DNA of 64,000 bases from Pseudomonas migulae NBRC 103157. GTDB lineage: Bacteria > Pseudomonadota > Gammaproteobacteria > Pseudomonadales > Pseudomonadaceae. Where the stretch lies: assembly GCF_002091715.1 (NCBI RefSeq), contig NZ_BDAG01000002.1, forward strand, positions 62,001-126,000, given 5' to 3'. Positions 45,331-55,451 of the stretch are shown one piece after another. The stretch's first letter is position 1; every line of letters begins with the position of its first letter. A program made the translations under genes and the position numbers. The notes under the pieces are model-generated. The model was not told where the DNA came from. It made no database searches and worked only from the letters and a program-made list of their open reading frames with translations.

Positions 45331-47548
45331 GTCATCGGGTTTCGATCAACTTGAGTACCGAATCCAGCGATGGGTTTGGGCGGAAGGCTGGACTTCCTTG
45401 CGCGACGCCCAGGAATGGGCGGTACCTGTTCTGGTGGACGCCGATCAGGATGTCATCATCGCCGCAGCAACAGCGGCAGGCAAAACCGAGGCTGCTTTTC
45501 TTCCCATACTCACCAATTTGCTGAATCGTGATGATCCACCCGGTTCGGTGCTGTATATCAGCCCGCTCAAGGCCCTGATCAACGACCAGTGGGACAGGTT
45601 AAGCCGTCTTTGTGAGCAGCTTGAGATTCCCGTAGTGGCTTGGCACGGGGACATCTCCTCAAGCAAAAAGCATCGCTTTTTGAAGTCCCCTGAGGGGGTG
45701 CTTCTGATCACTCCTGAATCCCTTGAAGCCCTGTTCGTCAACCGCGGTTCAAGTCTTGGCGGGGTGTTCCAGCACCTGCGTTATATCGTCGTGGATGAGC
45801 TGCATGCGTTCATCGGTAGCGAACGAGGCAAGCAACTTCAGTCGCTAATGCATCGGGTAGAACTTGTTGCCTGCCACCGTCTCCCTAGAGTCGGGCTCTC
45901 AGCCACCCTCGGCGATATGAAGATGGCGTCGGAGTTTTTGCGTCCGGGAAATGCCGATGGCGTTACCGTCATTGAATCAAAAAGCTCCAACCAGACTCTC
46001 CAGGTGCAAGTTCGTGGTTACATTCAGCCACCCATGAGCGAGCTCAAGAAGAAGCCCGTAAAGCTCTCTGACCAGGCGGAAAATGAAGACGAGACAGAGA
46101 ACGAGGCAAGCCCAGACTTCGCGATCGCTGATCATCTTTACAAGGTGTTACGCGGCAGTAACAACCTGATTTTCCCAAACAGCCGGTCTCAGGTTGAATG
46201 GTACGCAGATCAACTGCGACGGCGCTGCGAGAAAGACGGCGTGCCTAACGAATTCTGGCCTCATCACGGTAGCCTTTCGAAGGACTTACGTGAGCAAGCA
46301 GAGCATGCTCTCAAGGCAGGGACTCAAGCAGCATCCGCGATTTGCACCACGACGCTTGAGCTCGGCATAGACATCGGCAGCATCAAAACAGTCGTGCAGA
46401 TTGGTGCCCCACCATCGGTGGCGAGTCTGCGACAACGTCTAGGGCGATCGGGAAGGCGCCCAGGAGAAAAAGCAACGCTGCGCGTTTACTGCAAGGAATC
46501 GCCACTCAAAGATGGATCGAGCCTCTCGGATCAACTGCGCCAAGGCTTGGTTCAAACCATTGCCATGATTCGACTGCTGGCCAAGGGGTGGTTTGAACCT
46601 CCCAGGGCTCAAGGCATTCACGCGTCCACCCTCGTTCAACAATGTCTTTCAGTGATTGCCCAGTGCGGCGGTGCATCTGCTGCAGATCTCTGGAAAAGCT
46701 TGATTGCTGAGGGAGCATTTCCAAAAGTTGAGAAACCAGACTTTGTGAAGTTGCTCAAGGCGCTCGGCGAGCACGAGCTCATTGTTCAGGACAGCTCAGG
46801 ATTGCTTCTCCCTGGGACGGTTGGAGAGCGATTGATCAACCACTATGAGTTCTACAGCGCATTCACCAGCGACGAAGAATTTCGCCTTGTATGCGATGGT
46901 AGGGCACTGGGATCTGTGCCGGTAAGCCGTCCACTGACCAAGGATCAGCGCATTATTTTCGGAGGTCGGAGGTGGCAGGTTCGTGATGTTGATCTCCAGG
47001 CCAAAGTCATCATCGTTTCAGCAGCACGCGGTGGCGCCCCTCCTCAGTTCGATGGCCTGGGTGCGATGGTGCATGACAACGTACGCCAAGAAATGCGAGC
47101 CGTCTTGGCAGACACACTCCCCTGCCCCTTTATTGATCAAGGGGCTCAAGAGCTTCTCGACGAGGCTCGAAAGACATTTGTTTCGCTGGGACTTGGTAAG
47201 CGCTACATAGTTGAGTCGGGCGGTAAGTGTTATCTGATGAGCTGGCTAGGTGATCATGCCAACGATGCACTGCGCTTGTTACTCAATCATGTCGGCCTTT
47301 CTTGTGATAACGCAGGCCTTGCCATTGAGGTTGACGCCGACATCGGTCGAACCCAAATGGCACTGAAGGAAGTCGGAAGCCTGGATGCTGCTGATCTAGA
47401 TTCGATACTTTCGGAAGTGGAAAACATGCTGCGCGAAAAGTGGGATTGGGCACTGCCGCATTCCTTGCTGATGAAGTCGTTTGCTTCCATATCGCTCGAT
47501 ATCTCGACCGCAATTCTTTTTGCACAGAGTCATTCCGTGGAAAAATAA
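45305..47548 (+). CDS. Lhr-like DEAD/DEAH helicase (BrxHI-like)
   Basis: 747 residues from MNLPPSHSES, overlapping the ATPase by 26 bp; the frame extends further upstream only as overlap. Superfamily 2 motifs: Walker A AATAAGKTEAAFLP near 53-66, motif II VVDELHAF, motif III LSATLGD, motif IV NSRSQVEWYADQL, and motif VI RQRLGRSGRRPGE, then an Lhr-type C-terminal extension. It likely translocates on or unwinds nucleic acid with the DUF2791 ATPase. It ends the three-gene unit. Confidence 0.88.
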   Translation: MNLPPSHSESSGFDQLEYRIQRWVWAEGWTSLRDAQEWAVPVLVDADQDVIIAAATAAGKTEAAFLPILTNLLNRDDPPGSVLYISPLKALINDQWDRLSRLCEQLEIPVVAWHGDISSSKKHRFLKSPEGVLLITPESLEALFVNRGSSLGGVFQHLRYIVVDELHAFIGSERGKQLQSLMHRVELVACHRLPRVGLSATLGDMKMASEFLRPGNADGVTVIESKSSNQTLQVQVRGYIQPPMSELKKKPVKLSDQAENEDETENEASPDFAIADHLYKVLRGSNNLIFPNSRSQVEWYADQLRRRCEKDGVPNEFWPHHGSLSKDLREQAEHALKAGTQAASAICTTTLELGIDIGSIKTVVQIGAPPSVASLRQRLGRSGRRPGEKATLRVYCKESPLKDGSSLSDQLRQGLVQTIAMIRLLAKGWFEPPRAQGIHASTLVQQCLSVIAQCGGASAADLWKSLIAEGAFPKVEKPDFVKLLKALGEHELIVQDSSGLLLPGTVGERLINHYEFYSAFTSDEEFRLVCDGRALGSVPVSRPLTKDQRIIFGGRRWQVRDVDLQAKVIIVSAARGGAPPQFDGLGAMVHDNVRQEMRAVLADTLPCPFIDQGAQELLDEARKTFVSLGLGKRYIVESGGKCYLMSWLGDHANDALRLLLNHVGLSCDNAGLAIEVDADIGRTQMALKEVGSLDAADLDSILSEVENMLREKWDWALPHSLLMKSFASISLDISTAILFAQSHSVEK

Positions 47549-47850
47549 GCGGAAGAAACTGCGCTGCATTGATCCGATACTAGACGCAGAAAACACTGCG
47601 ATGCTTCCCCGCTGGGCTGATGATGAGTAATCACCGCCGGCTCCGCTTTGCTTAACCTGGGCCTATTTACCGGCCGGCACGGAATGATTTGTTTTTAATC
47701 GAGTATCGTGGCCCACCGGCTAACACTTAAACATCGAAATCTCCGAGAAGCTTACCTTCGATGAAAACTAGGTCGATATTTAACAGTTCTCAGTCGACCA
47801 GCTCCGTGCCATCATTTTGCAATCCACCCCAGCGATAAAAGGACGTACCG
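47549..47850. other. Gap between helicase and rmuC
   Basis: 302 bp, no gene. It should hold the rmuC promoter; an AAAGGAC ribosome site lies just before the rmuC ATG. Confidence 0.5.
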
Positions 47851-49770
47851 ATGGCACAACAATATCTCATTCCGGCCCTGATCGGACTCTTCAGCTTGCT
47901 GTTTCTGGGGATCGGTTTCTGGATCAATAGCCGTATCGCGGCAGGCAAGCTGGCTCAACAATTCTCCGAAATACAATCCAGTCATCAAGCTGAACACCAG
48001 CAATTGCTGAACGATGTTGCGCTTTCTCGGCAACGTGAGCAGCAAATGCTCCATGAGCAATCGGAACATCAAAATGAGCTGAAACTGGCCAGTGAAGCAT
48101 TGGTGAACCATCGAGAAATCGAGAAGCAGCTCAGCATTCAGCTCAGCGAGTTCAAGACTTCGCTGGAGGCCGAGAAGCAACGCACGCTCGATAAAGCGCA
48201 GCAACTCGCAGAGGCCGCCGCTCTCATTGAAAAACACAGTGTGGAAACGAACCTACTCCGGCTACAGCTCGGCGAATTAAAACAAGAGCTTGGCCAAGGC
48301 CAGGAGCAGACTCGGCAGTTGGATGAGTTGAAGCAGGCGCTGACGCAGCAGCAAGCGCGTTTTGACGCAGCTCAACTACAACTGCAAAAACAAGGTGAGC
48401 ATCTAGGTCAAAGCGCGGAACAAGCGCATCAGCTAATGGAAGTAAAAACCGCCAATAAGGACCTCCAAAGTCGTCTCGACAATGCCCAGGAAGAATTCAA
48501 AAAGCAGCGCGAACAATTGGGGCAGGCAGCAGAACAAAAGGACCAATTGGACACGCTGCGCAACACATTGGCCCAACGAGACAAAGAACTAGCCGATACG
48601 CGAGATGAACTCAGCCTTGCGAAGCAGAGTCTTGCCGAAATAAATATGCGCCACCAGCGCGACCAGCACTCAGCTGCAGAGAAACTGCAGCTGTTGGAAG
48701 ATAACAAGGTCCAACTCAAGCAGGAGTTTCAGAACCTTGCAAATCAGATTTTCGACAGCAAACAGCAGAGCTTCTCGGAACAAAGCCGCCAAGGGCTGGA
48801 CACTCTGCTAAAACCGTTCAAGGACCAGCTCGAATCATTCCGTCAGCGGGTGGATCAGGTTCACTCCGATACCGTCCAAGGCCAAAGCTCGATGAAAAGC
48901 GAGCTGGTCAAGCTGATGGAGTTGAACGTCCAAATCACAACCGAGGCGTCAAACCTTACCAAGGCGCTCAAAGGCGACAAAAAACTTCAAGGCACCTGGG
49001 GCGAGCAAAAGGTAGAAATGCTGCTCGAGCAAGCAGGACTGCGCAAAGGGTTCGAGTACCACCGCGAGGCGAACTTCAAGGACGACGATGCAGGAAACAA
49101 TCGACCAGACTTCGTGGTCAATTTACCTGAAGGCAAACACATCATCATTGACAGCAAAATGTCGCTGGTGGCCTATACGGAGTACGTCGCCGCCGAAACC
49201 GACGAAGATCGCACCAAAGCCCTGTCCGCTCACGTTTTGGCGTTGAAGAACCACATCAACGGGTTGTCCGATAAGAAATACACCGACCTTAACGGAATCA
49301 ACTCTCCCGACTTTGTGTTTTTATTCATGCCGGTTGAGCCCGCGTACCTAGTAGCGGCTGAGCACAGTCCGGGGGTATTCCAGGCAGCCTATGAAAAACG
49401 TATTGCGATAATTACCGCCACCACCTTGCTCCCGGTATTAAGGGTCGTATCGAATCTGTGGAGTATCCAACGTCAAAACAGCAGCACGCTGCAACTTGCC
49501 ACGATGGCGAGCAAGGTCTACGACAAGTTGCGAATCTTTGTGGAAAAAATGGACAAGCTCGGCAATCAGATCGCAACGGTGCAGAAAAGCTTCACAGAAA
49601 GCGTCAATACACTGAAAGGAGATCACGGAAGCCTGACCAAAACCGTGGACAAGTTCGTCGCCTTAGGCGTTACAGTGTCCAAGCGTCTACCCGCTTCAGC
49701 GGTGGGAGATGATGAAGAGATGGAAAGCGAGTTGGCTACACTGCCAGTGGAAAGTGCGGCCAATACCTGA
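47851..49770 (+). CDS. rmuC: RmuC-family DNA recombination protein
   Basis: 639 residues. A membrane anchor (LIPALIGLFSLLFLGIGFWI, residues 6-25), then about 300 residues of coiled coil rich in Gln and Leu, then the nuclease-like RmuC domain: GTWGEQKVEMLLEQAGL, RPDFVVNLPEGKHIIIDSKM, VFLFMPVEPAYLVA. RmuC limits DNA inversions in E. coli. Its place inside a defence island, transcribed convergently with Zorya, suggests an accessory copy; a chromosomal rmuC would be expected elsewhere. Confidence 0.9.
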   Translation: MAQQYLIPALIGLFSLLFLGIGFWINSRIAAGKLAQQFSEIQSSHQAEHQQLLNDVALSRQREQQMLHEQSEHQNELKLASEALVNHREIEKQLSIQLSEFKTSLEAEKQRTLDKAQQLAEAAALIEKHSVETNLLRLQLGELKQELGQGQEQTRQLDELKQALTQQQARFDAAQLQLQKQGEHLGQSAEQAHQLMEVKTANKDLQSRLDNAQEEFKKQREQLGQAAEQKDQLDTLRNTLAQRDKELADTRDELSLAKQSLAEINMRHQRDQHSAAEKLQLLEDNKVQLKQEFQNLANQIFDSKQQSFSEQSRQGLDTLLKPFKDQLESFRQRVDQVHSDTVQGQSSMKSELVKLMELNVQITTEASNLTKALKGDKKLQGTWGEQKVEMLLEQAGLRKGFEYHREANFKDDDAGNNRPDFVVNLPEGKHIIIDSKMSLVAYTEYVAAETDEDRTKALSAHVLALKNHINGLSDKKYTDLNGINSPDFVFLFMPVEPAYLVAAEHSPGVFQAAYEKRIAIITATTLLPVLRVVSNLWSIQRQNSSTLQLATMASKVYDKLRIFVEKMDKLGNQIATVQKSFTESVNTLKGDHGSLTKTVDKFVALGVTVSKRLPASAVGDDEEMESELATLPVESAANT

Positions 49771-49809
49771 TCTGAACAGTGAGCGGCGGCCCTTGCCGCT
49801 CATTTTGCC

Positions 49810-52800
49810 TCAACTGACCCCGAGCACTCGTTCAAAGTCACTGGCTTGAATATCCCCGGAGCCGCTCAACATATCCCTCGCCAACGCCCGTCTCTTGCTC
49901 AACAGCTCATCCAGCGTCGCTTCAAACGTCGGCATCGCTGCATCGCGCACTGTTGGGTAATACACGTAAACATCCTTCTCCTGCCCGATCCGATACGCAC
50001 GGTCGGTGGCTTGATCTTCTTTGGCCGGGTTCCAGCATCGGGTGAAGTGGATGACGTGGTTGGCAGCCTGAACGTTGACACCAAAGCCAACGGCAATAGT
50101 CGAGAGGATGATCACAGAGAACCCCGCCTGAGCCTGGAACTGGTCGATCAGTTTTTGTCGGCTGTTCGCGCTCTGGCTGCTGGTGCTTGTGTCGCCGTTG
50201 ATCACGGTGGCGCGGAATCCGAAATGCTCCTGAATAGCGTGTTGAAGTTCACGCTGGATATCACGCAGTTCGGTAAAGAGAATGACTTTGTCACCCTTCC
50301 CGGCCTTTTTGATGGACTCCAGGGTATCGATCAGCCAGCGCAGTTTCGGCGAGTTGTCACGCAGGCGTTTGTCCGGCTGAACACTATAGGGGTGAGCACA
50401 GATGAGTTTGAGCTTGTGCAGCAGGCCGAGCATTCCGGAGGTTTTCTGATCAAGCTGTTCTTCGATCTGTTGCTTCTGGCTATAGGCAGAAATTTCCGAG
50501 AGGTAAAGATTTCGCTGTAGGGTGTGCATCGACAGTGAACGGCAACCCTTGTCTTCGATTTTCGCGGGCAGGTCTTTGGCGATGTCTTGTTTGGTGCGGC
50601 GCAGGGTTTGCGGCTCAATCAGCTCACGCAAGCGTTCCAAGGCAACGGTGTCTCGCTCAAGTGCAGCTTCGATGGGTCGCTGGTACTCCCGACCAAACTG
50701 GTTCAACCCGCCAAGGAAGCCTGGCTGGATGAAGTCGAACAGGCACCAAAGATCAATCAGGGAGTTTTCCACTGGCGTCCCGGTGCAAGCGACCCGGAAT
50801 CGAGCCGGAACAGCCTTGATTGCCTGAGTCACCAGAGCGGCAGGGTTCTTCAGTTTCTGAGCTTCGTCGCACACGACGATCGACCATTGCTGGCGAGCTA
50901 GGGAAAACTCTTGGTCACGAAGCGTTTCATAGGTGGTCAGTACGATACGTGCACCGCCAACCCAGCCCGGGCGAAGCAGGTTCTTGATACCCTTCGCCTT
51001 CAAGTCGGCGGGAATCTCGTCTTTCTTGAACTTCACCGCGCTCAAAGTCGAGCCGTAGAGCTTCAGGACTGGGAGTGCGTCAGCAAAGAAGAACCGGTGC
51101 AGCTCTCGCTCCCAGTTATCGAGCAATGAAACCGGCGCAACGATCAAGGTCGGCTTGTCTTGAGGATATTGCTCCAGATACCAGACCAGAAACGTCAGCA
51201 GTTGTATGGTTTTGCCCAGGCCCATGTCATCGGCGAGCAAGCAACCTGAGACGTCTGTTGGCGAAAGCCGGAAGAGATGTTGAAGCCATGCAACGCCCTG
51301 TAACTGATGTTCTCTCAAGATGACGTCGGGTCTTAGCAGGCTCGGCAGCTCAGGCCGAGCATCGAGTGCTGCTCGTAGGGCTTGCTGACGTACTTGAACG
51401 TACGTTGGCTCGTCGATGTTATGACCTATTTGGAGTACCGCACGGCCTACTTTTTCGTCAAGACTCGAAATCCGGGTCTCGGGTATGGATATCTTTTTGG
51501 ACCAGGCATCAAATAGCTGCTCTGCCGCCGAGATGGAAAGCGGCGTGTCGGAGAGTGGCATCAGCACCGTCTCATCACCTGCCGCGCGAGCCTCGTCCAG
51601 CCGTTGCTCGAACTCATCAAACTGAGCCCGATCCGACGGATCCCAGCGCCCGAGGATTTCGGCGTCGATGCCTAAATCCGCGAGGTCTTTAGGCAACCAG
51701 TTTTCTGTCGCCTCCTTGACCAGAAAAGGTGACGTGATGCGCTCTGCTTCGCCGATGCCAGTGACACGATCGCCATACAGCGACAAATCCAACACTGCGT
51801 CGAACTCCGCGCCAGCCGCTTCGTTCTGCCAGCGTCTAAGCAACTCACTGATGCCTGCCAATTGGCGTAAATCGAAGTCGCTTAATTCAAGCTCGTAACC
51901 CTGCCAGAAGCCCGCCGGCATGCCTGCAGCCAGCTTCAACTGAAGCTCATGCACGAAGGGAGCAAACTCATGGGCTTCGTTGAACGGCAGCTCTATCGAT
52001 GCTTGCGGCGTTGGTGAAATGGGCTCAAGGGTCAGGTTAATGCGCTGAATGCGCAGACCGGTATCGTCGTTGAGCTCGGGTTCAAGATGAAAACGGTGAA
52101 AGAAGATACCAGCGTTCGCCAGGTCGCTTTCATAGGTATCAGCGTCTAGCACCTGACTGGCACTATCACCCAAGGCACTATAGGGGTTCCGGATAAATGA
52201 AAGCGCATGGTCGCCCGCCACCCGGCGTCCGTGCAGTGAACGCACATAATCGAGCACCGATTTAACTTCCGGCTCGATCAGCACATGGGTCAATGATCCG
52301 TCAGCCCCGGTGACTCGGTAACGATCTTGCACTTGTTTGTGGGCATCGAAACTTTCCAGCCAATTTTCCGGCTGCCCGTCGAAAGTAGGTTCCAGCTCGA
52401 TGACTGGCGTATTGCCTACGCTCGATTTACGTGGATTGAGACGAAGATTATCGGGCCTGACCACAACGGTTTTTTCGAGAAAACCATCCATACCTGCGCC
52501 AGCCTTGCGGGCCAGCTTGCGGACGCTGGCCCAACCAATCTGGTTGGTAAGTTCGCCAGGGCTTTCTTGTTGCGATAAATGGAGCTGCCGAACAGCACTC
52601 ACCAATTGATAAGTTGCCTCAGGCAGCAGCTCGATTTTATCGCCATGCGTGAGGACTGCGCCCGTGCGTTTGGTTTGCACTGTAGCGGCGGATTCGTTAT
52701 CGCGCCAAGCACCTATCGATACCTTGAAATCGTTCGAAGCAAGACTGCCTTGGCTAGTGAGCTGCGGGGTAAAGTTCGACTGCTTTGGCAATCCGAGCAA

Positions 52801-53061
52801 TGGTACGCTGCTGACGTGTCCTTCGTCATTCAATAGTCGATAAAGCTCGTCCCACGGCAGTAGCCATCGATCACTGAGTTGGGATACGAACTCTTCCTCT
52901 TCGAGCTGATCGAGGTAACTTGCCAGTGGCCAAAACTCAGTACTCTCGGCAAGGCTCAGCGGGAAACACAATCCCTGCTCCTCTATCGAGTACGTCGGCA
53001 AATTATTGAGCTCACCGGACTTCGGCAGCAGGCCTTTTCCAGATAGAAAACGCTTGAGCAT
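49810..53061 (-). CDS. zorD: Zorya type I ZorD, SNF2-family helicase/nuclease effector
   Basis: 1083 residues, last gene of the zorABCD operon; its ATG shares one base with the zorC stop (TAATG). The N-terminal 450 residues are the ZorD-specific region. The SNF2 motor follows: LLADDMGLGKTIQLLTFLVW near residue 615, VVCDEAQKLKN, VACTGTPVENSL, and QATDRAYRIGQEKDVYVY. ZorD acts on invading DNA after the ZorAB motor signals infection. Confidence 0.9.
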   Translation of the reverse strand: MLKRFLSGKGLLPKSGELNNLPTYSIEEQGLCFPLSLAESTEFWPLASYLDQLEEEEFVSQLSDRWLLPWDELYRLLNDEGHVSSVPLLGLPKQSNFTPQLTSQGSLASNDFKVSIGAWRDNESAATVQTKRTGAVLTHGDKIELLPEATYQLVSAVRQLHLSQQESPGELTNQIGWASVRKLARKAGAGMDGFLEKTVVVRPDNLRLNPRKSSVGNTPVIELEPTFDGQPENWLESFDAHKQVQDRYRVTGADGSLTHVLIEPEVKSVLDYVRSLHGRRVAGDHALSFIRNPYSALGDSASQVLDADTYESDLANAGIFFHRFHLEPELNDDTGLRIQRINLTLEPISPTPQASIELPFNEAHEFAPFVHELQLKLAAGMPAGFWQGYELELSDFDLRQLAGISELLRRWQNEAAGAEFDAVLDLSLYGDRVTGIGEAERITSPFLVKEATENWLPKDLADLGIDAEILGRWDPSDRAQFDEFEQRLDEARAAGDETVLMPLSDTPLSISAAEQLFDAWSKKISIPETRISSLDEKVGRAVLQIGHNIDEPTYVQVRQQALRAALDARPELPSLLRPDVILREHQLQGVAWLQHLFRLSPTDVSGCLLADDMGLGKTIQLLTFLVWYLEQYPQDKPTLIVAPVSLLDNWERELHRFFFADALPVLKLYGSTLSAVKFKKDEIPADLKAKGIKNLLRPGWVGGARIVLTTYETLRDQEFSLARQQWSIVVCDEAQKLKNPAALVTQAIKAVPARFRVACTGTPVENSLIDLWCLFDFIQPGFLGGLNQFGREYQRPIEAALERDTVALERLRELIEPQTLRRTKQDIAKDLPAKIEDKGCRSLSMHTLQRNLYLSEISAYSQKQQIEEQLDQKTSGMLGLLHKLKLICAHPYSVQPDKRLRDNSPKLRWLIDTLESIKKAGKGDKVILFTELRDIQRELQHAIQEHFGFRATVINGDTSTSSQSANSRQKLIDQFQAQAGFSVIILSTIAVGFGVNVQAANHVIHFTRCWNPAKEDQATDRAYRIGQEKDVYVYYPTVRDAAMPTFEATLDELLSKRRALARDMLSGSGDIQASDFERVLGVS

Positions 53062-54698
53062 TACTGCCTCCAGAATCTCAGTGGCTGATTGTTGACGGGC
53101 TTGAAGCCTAGGCGTTGAAGGGCGGCTATAGCGGGGGGGTCATGGCTGTCCAAGTGGACTTGGAAGGCACCACCCTTGCCGCGGGAGTCGTGGATTTTGT
53201 ATCTAACCGTTTTCACGGCATCTCGGACTTGTTCGTCCAAGCTCGTCAACTGTTGCTTTGAGGATGAGTACGGCCCAAACCCAGACTGCGTTTGAATCGA
53301 GATCCCTAGTCGCTGAAGTTCATCATCAAATTTGCTCAACCAACCCTCGATTCGAGTTGGACTGCTGGGAGCCGGTGAGTGGCGCATGCGCGCCAAAGCC
53401 CTGGGCGGTTGTTTAAGCTCCCCAAGTTCTAATTGAGATTTGTCCGGATTGAACGGTGATTTAATTGCCTCATACACATAGCAGGCGTTACCTGTGCCGG
53501 AAAACTCTACAAAAAAATAATTCCCTATCTGCATGACCACGGCATTGTTGTGGCTAGGAGCGCCTCCCAAGCGACTGAAACGCCCCTTATTTTTTTCACG
53601 AAAATGGACGAAGTCTTTACTTCGATCACCCCAAGCGTCTAATCCCATGACAATGCGGGTGTAGCTCATCTGATTTGCAAAACGAAGCCAGTAGTAAAGA
53701 CGCGAATGGTCAACGTCGGCATCACCTTTCAACAGATTGAAGAAGTGCTCAAGGTCTTCTTTCGCAAACCACGCGACCACCATCGCACAAACGTCTTTCT
53801 CCACGTACTGAAGCCAGCTGTTTTGTTTGGAACGAATCTGTGGGCTGCCCCAGTTATCCAAAGCAGTCTGTTTGAGAAGGGACGACGGTTTTTCCCGATA
53901 CGTCGCTGCGTGATAACGCGTCAGGCAAGCGCTGAGGAGCGCATTCATGTATGTCGGATGCTGACGTCCGATCTCAATGAAGTCGGGGAATCGTTTCGAG
54001 AACTCTTCGTCGTCCAAATTGAAGATTCGAGACAGCAATACGCTAAATATCCGGTGCCATAACCAACTGTTGTTAGGGATCTGCGCGATCGTTTGCAGCA
54101 CTGAGAGATCACTGATTTCGCCATTGAACATCTGCTCGCCAAGCGTCTCTCCCGCCCGCTCGGAAAACAGCTCCTTATGATGCTGGACGATGCGCATCCA
54201 TTCTTTTTCACGAGTTTGTTGAGCCTTTACACAAGCGAAACCCTTGCGGATGTCGCCTTGCAACAAGCACCAGACGGGATTCGTGTCGGGCTTATCGGAC
54301 TCGTAACCGAAGTAGCTGAAACAAAGCGCCAGCCAATCGCGGCGGCTCAGGCGCCGTTTTTCGATCCGCTGACTGACCTCGATATGGATTCGGCCATAAA
54401 GTTGCTCGTCCTCAAGAATGGGTCCTACACGCTCGCTTTTATCTGCGAGACCGGCGAAGACCATGCGCCACTCGGAAGACGTCAGAGGCAGGACATTCCT
54501 GAACTTATTGATGGCGGCTCTACGTTTTTCCTGAGGCGGTGGCAACGCTTTCTCTGCCCGCTCAAACCGGTCATATAAATCAGCACTGGCAGCTTCCATT
54601 CTAGGAAAGCGAGCCAACGGTTCAGAACTGATCGCACTTCTACGGGCAGCGAGCCCGAGCGCTATAGCTGACGACAGCTTGGCTAATGCACTAGTCAT
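53061..54698 (-). CDS. zorC: Zorya type I ZorC, EH-signature protein
   Basis: 545 residues from MTSALAKLSS, whose ATG overlaps the zorB stop (ATGA); an ATG 7 codons earlier exists. The protein is helical with the C-terminal EH signature region (IGNYFFVEFSGTGNACYVYE, about residues 395-415) and a basic tail. ZorC is found only with ZorD in type I systems and binds DNA. Identified by position and the EH motif. Confidence 0.86.
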   Translation of the reverse strand: MTSALAKLSSAIALGLAARRSAISSEPLARFPRMEAASADLYDRFERAEKALPPPQEKRRAAINKFRNVLPLTSSEWRMVFAGLADKSERVGPILEDEQLYGRIHIEVSQRIEKRRLSRRDWLALCFSYFGYESDKPDTNPVWCLLQGDIRKGFACVKAQQTREKEWMRIVQHHKELFSERAGETLGEQMFNGEISDLSVLQTIAQIPNNSWLWHRIFSVLLSRIFNLDDEEFSKRFPDFIEIGRQHPTYMNALLSACLTRYHAATYREKPSSLLKQTALDNWGSPQIRSKQNSWLQYVEKDVCAMVVAWFAKEDLEHFFNLLKGDADVDHSRLYYWLRFANQMSYTRIVMGLDAWGDRSKDFVHFREKNKGRFSRLGGAPSHNNAVVMQIGNYFFVEFSGTGNACYVYEAIKSPFNPDKSQLELGELKQPPRALARMRHSPAPSSPTRIEGWLSKFDDELQRLGISIQTQSGFGPYSSSKQQLTSLDEQVRDAVKTVRYKIHDSRGKGGAFQVHLDSHDPPAIAALQRLGFKPVNNQPLRFWRQ

Positions 54699-55438
54699 CG
54701 CGTCATCGCCAACTGGCATTTCTCGGACACTGTGCTGGCGAATACCGGAACTTCTGGTTTGAGGTTTTCCTCCTTCTCCTTCAAGCCGTAGAACTGCATT
54801 CTCAGTTCAACTCGGCGGCTTGCCTCGTTGGTGTCCTTTGCGTTGTTGAAAGAAACACCACCCGCCAGGAACATCGATCTGATCTGCTGTTGTCTTTCAG
54901 CTGAAAGGTCGATTTGCAGAGGGCTGCGACTATCAAGCAGGCTACACATCACCCACTCGGACCGTTGTAAGGACAGGTGCAGGTTGTACAAATACGAGCC
55001 GACGGTATCGGTAAACCCCTCGATAACGACCTGTTTGAACCACTTACGTCCCTCTTCGCTATCGGCAGCATCAAGAATGAGTGGCACTACGCCCTGAAGG
55101 GCGCTTTGACCCTCGTCGCTCAATGAGTACTGGTTATGCCCAAAACGTCCCGCCTCACCGAAGCTGATGCGATTGTCTTTGCAATCGACGACGATGGTTG
55201 CATTCGAGTGCTTAGCCTTGAGCTGCAAATGCTCGCAGAGCTGGCTAATGTCGCGACGGCGCTGTTTCTCGCCCTGCTCTGACTGATTGATCCTCTGGGT
55301 GACCGAGCTCAAAGCTGCAACCATCACGACGAGAAACAGGATCATCATGGCGGTCATCAAGTCTGCAAAAGAGATCCAGAACGGTTTCTCCGCATCATCC
55401 TTGGCGCGAGCCACCGAAGGCATTTGCTTACCAAACAT
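54695..55438 (-). CDS. zorB: Zorya ZorB, MotB-like stator subunit
   Basis: 247 residues. One membrane helix holds the ion-path Asp26 (FWISFADLMTAMMILFLVVM), the residue known as essential in ZorB. An OmpA-like peptidoglycan-binding domain follows (IEGFTDTVGSYLYNLHLSLQ and EASRRVELRMQF). With ZorA it forms a proton- or ion-driven envelope motor. Start lies 14 bp after zorA. Confidence 0.92.
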   Translation of the reverse strand: MFGKQMPSVARAKDDAEKPFWISFADLMTAMMILFLVVMVAALSSVTQRINQSEQGEKQRRRDISQLCEHLQLKAKHSNATIVVDCKDNRISFGEAGRFGHNQYSLSDEGQSALQGVVPLILDAADSEEGRKWFKQVVIEGFTDTVGSYLYNLHLSLQRSEWVMCSLLDSRSPLQIDLSAERQQQIRSMFLAGGVSFNNAKDTNEASRRVELRMQFYGLKEKEENLKPEVPVFASTVSEKCQLAMTR

Positions 55439-55451
55439 ATGTCAGCCTCCG

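Noticed and set aside
41615..47548. Reading the TerB trio as a tellurite-resistance operon
   Set aside because: No terA, terC, terD or terZ genes are present; only the TerB fold is shared, and the other two genes are BREX-like.
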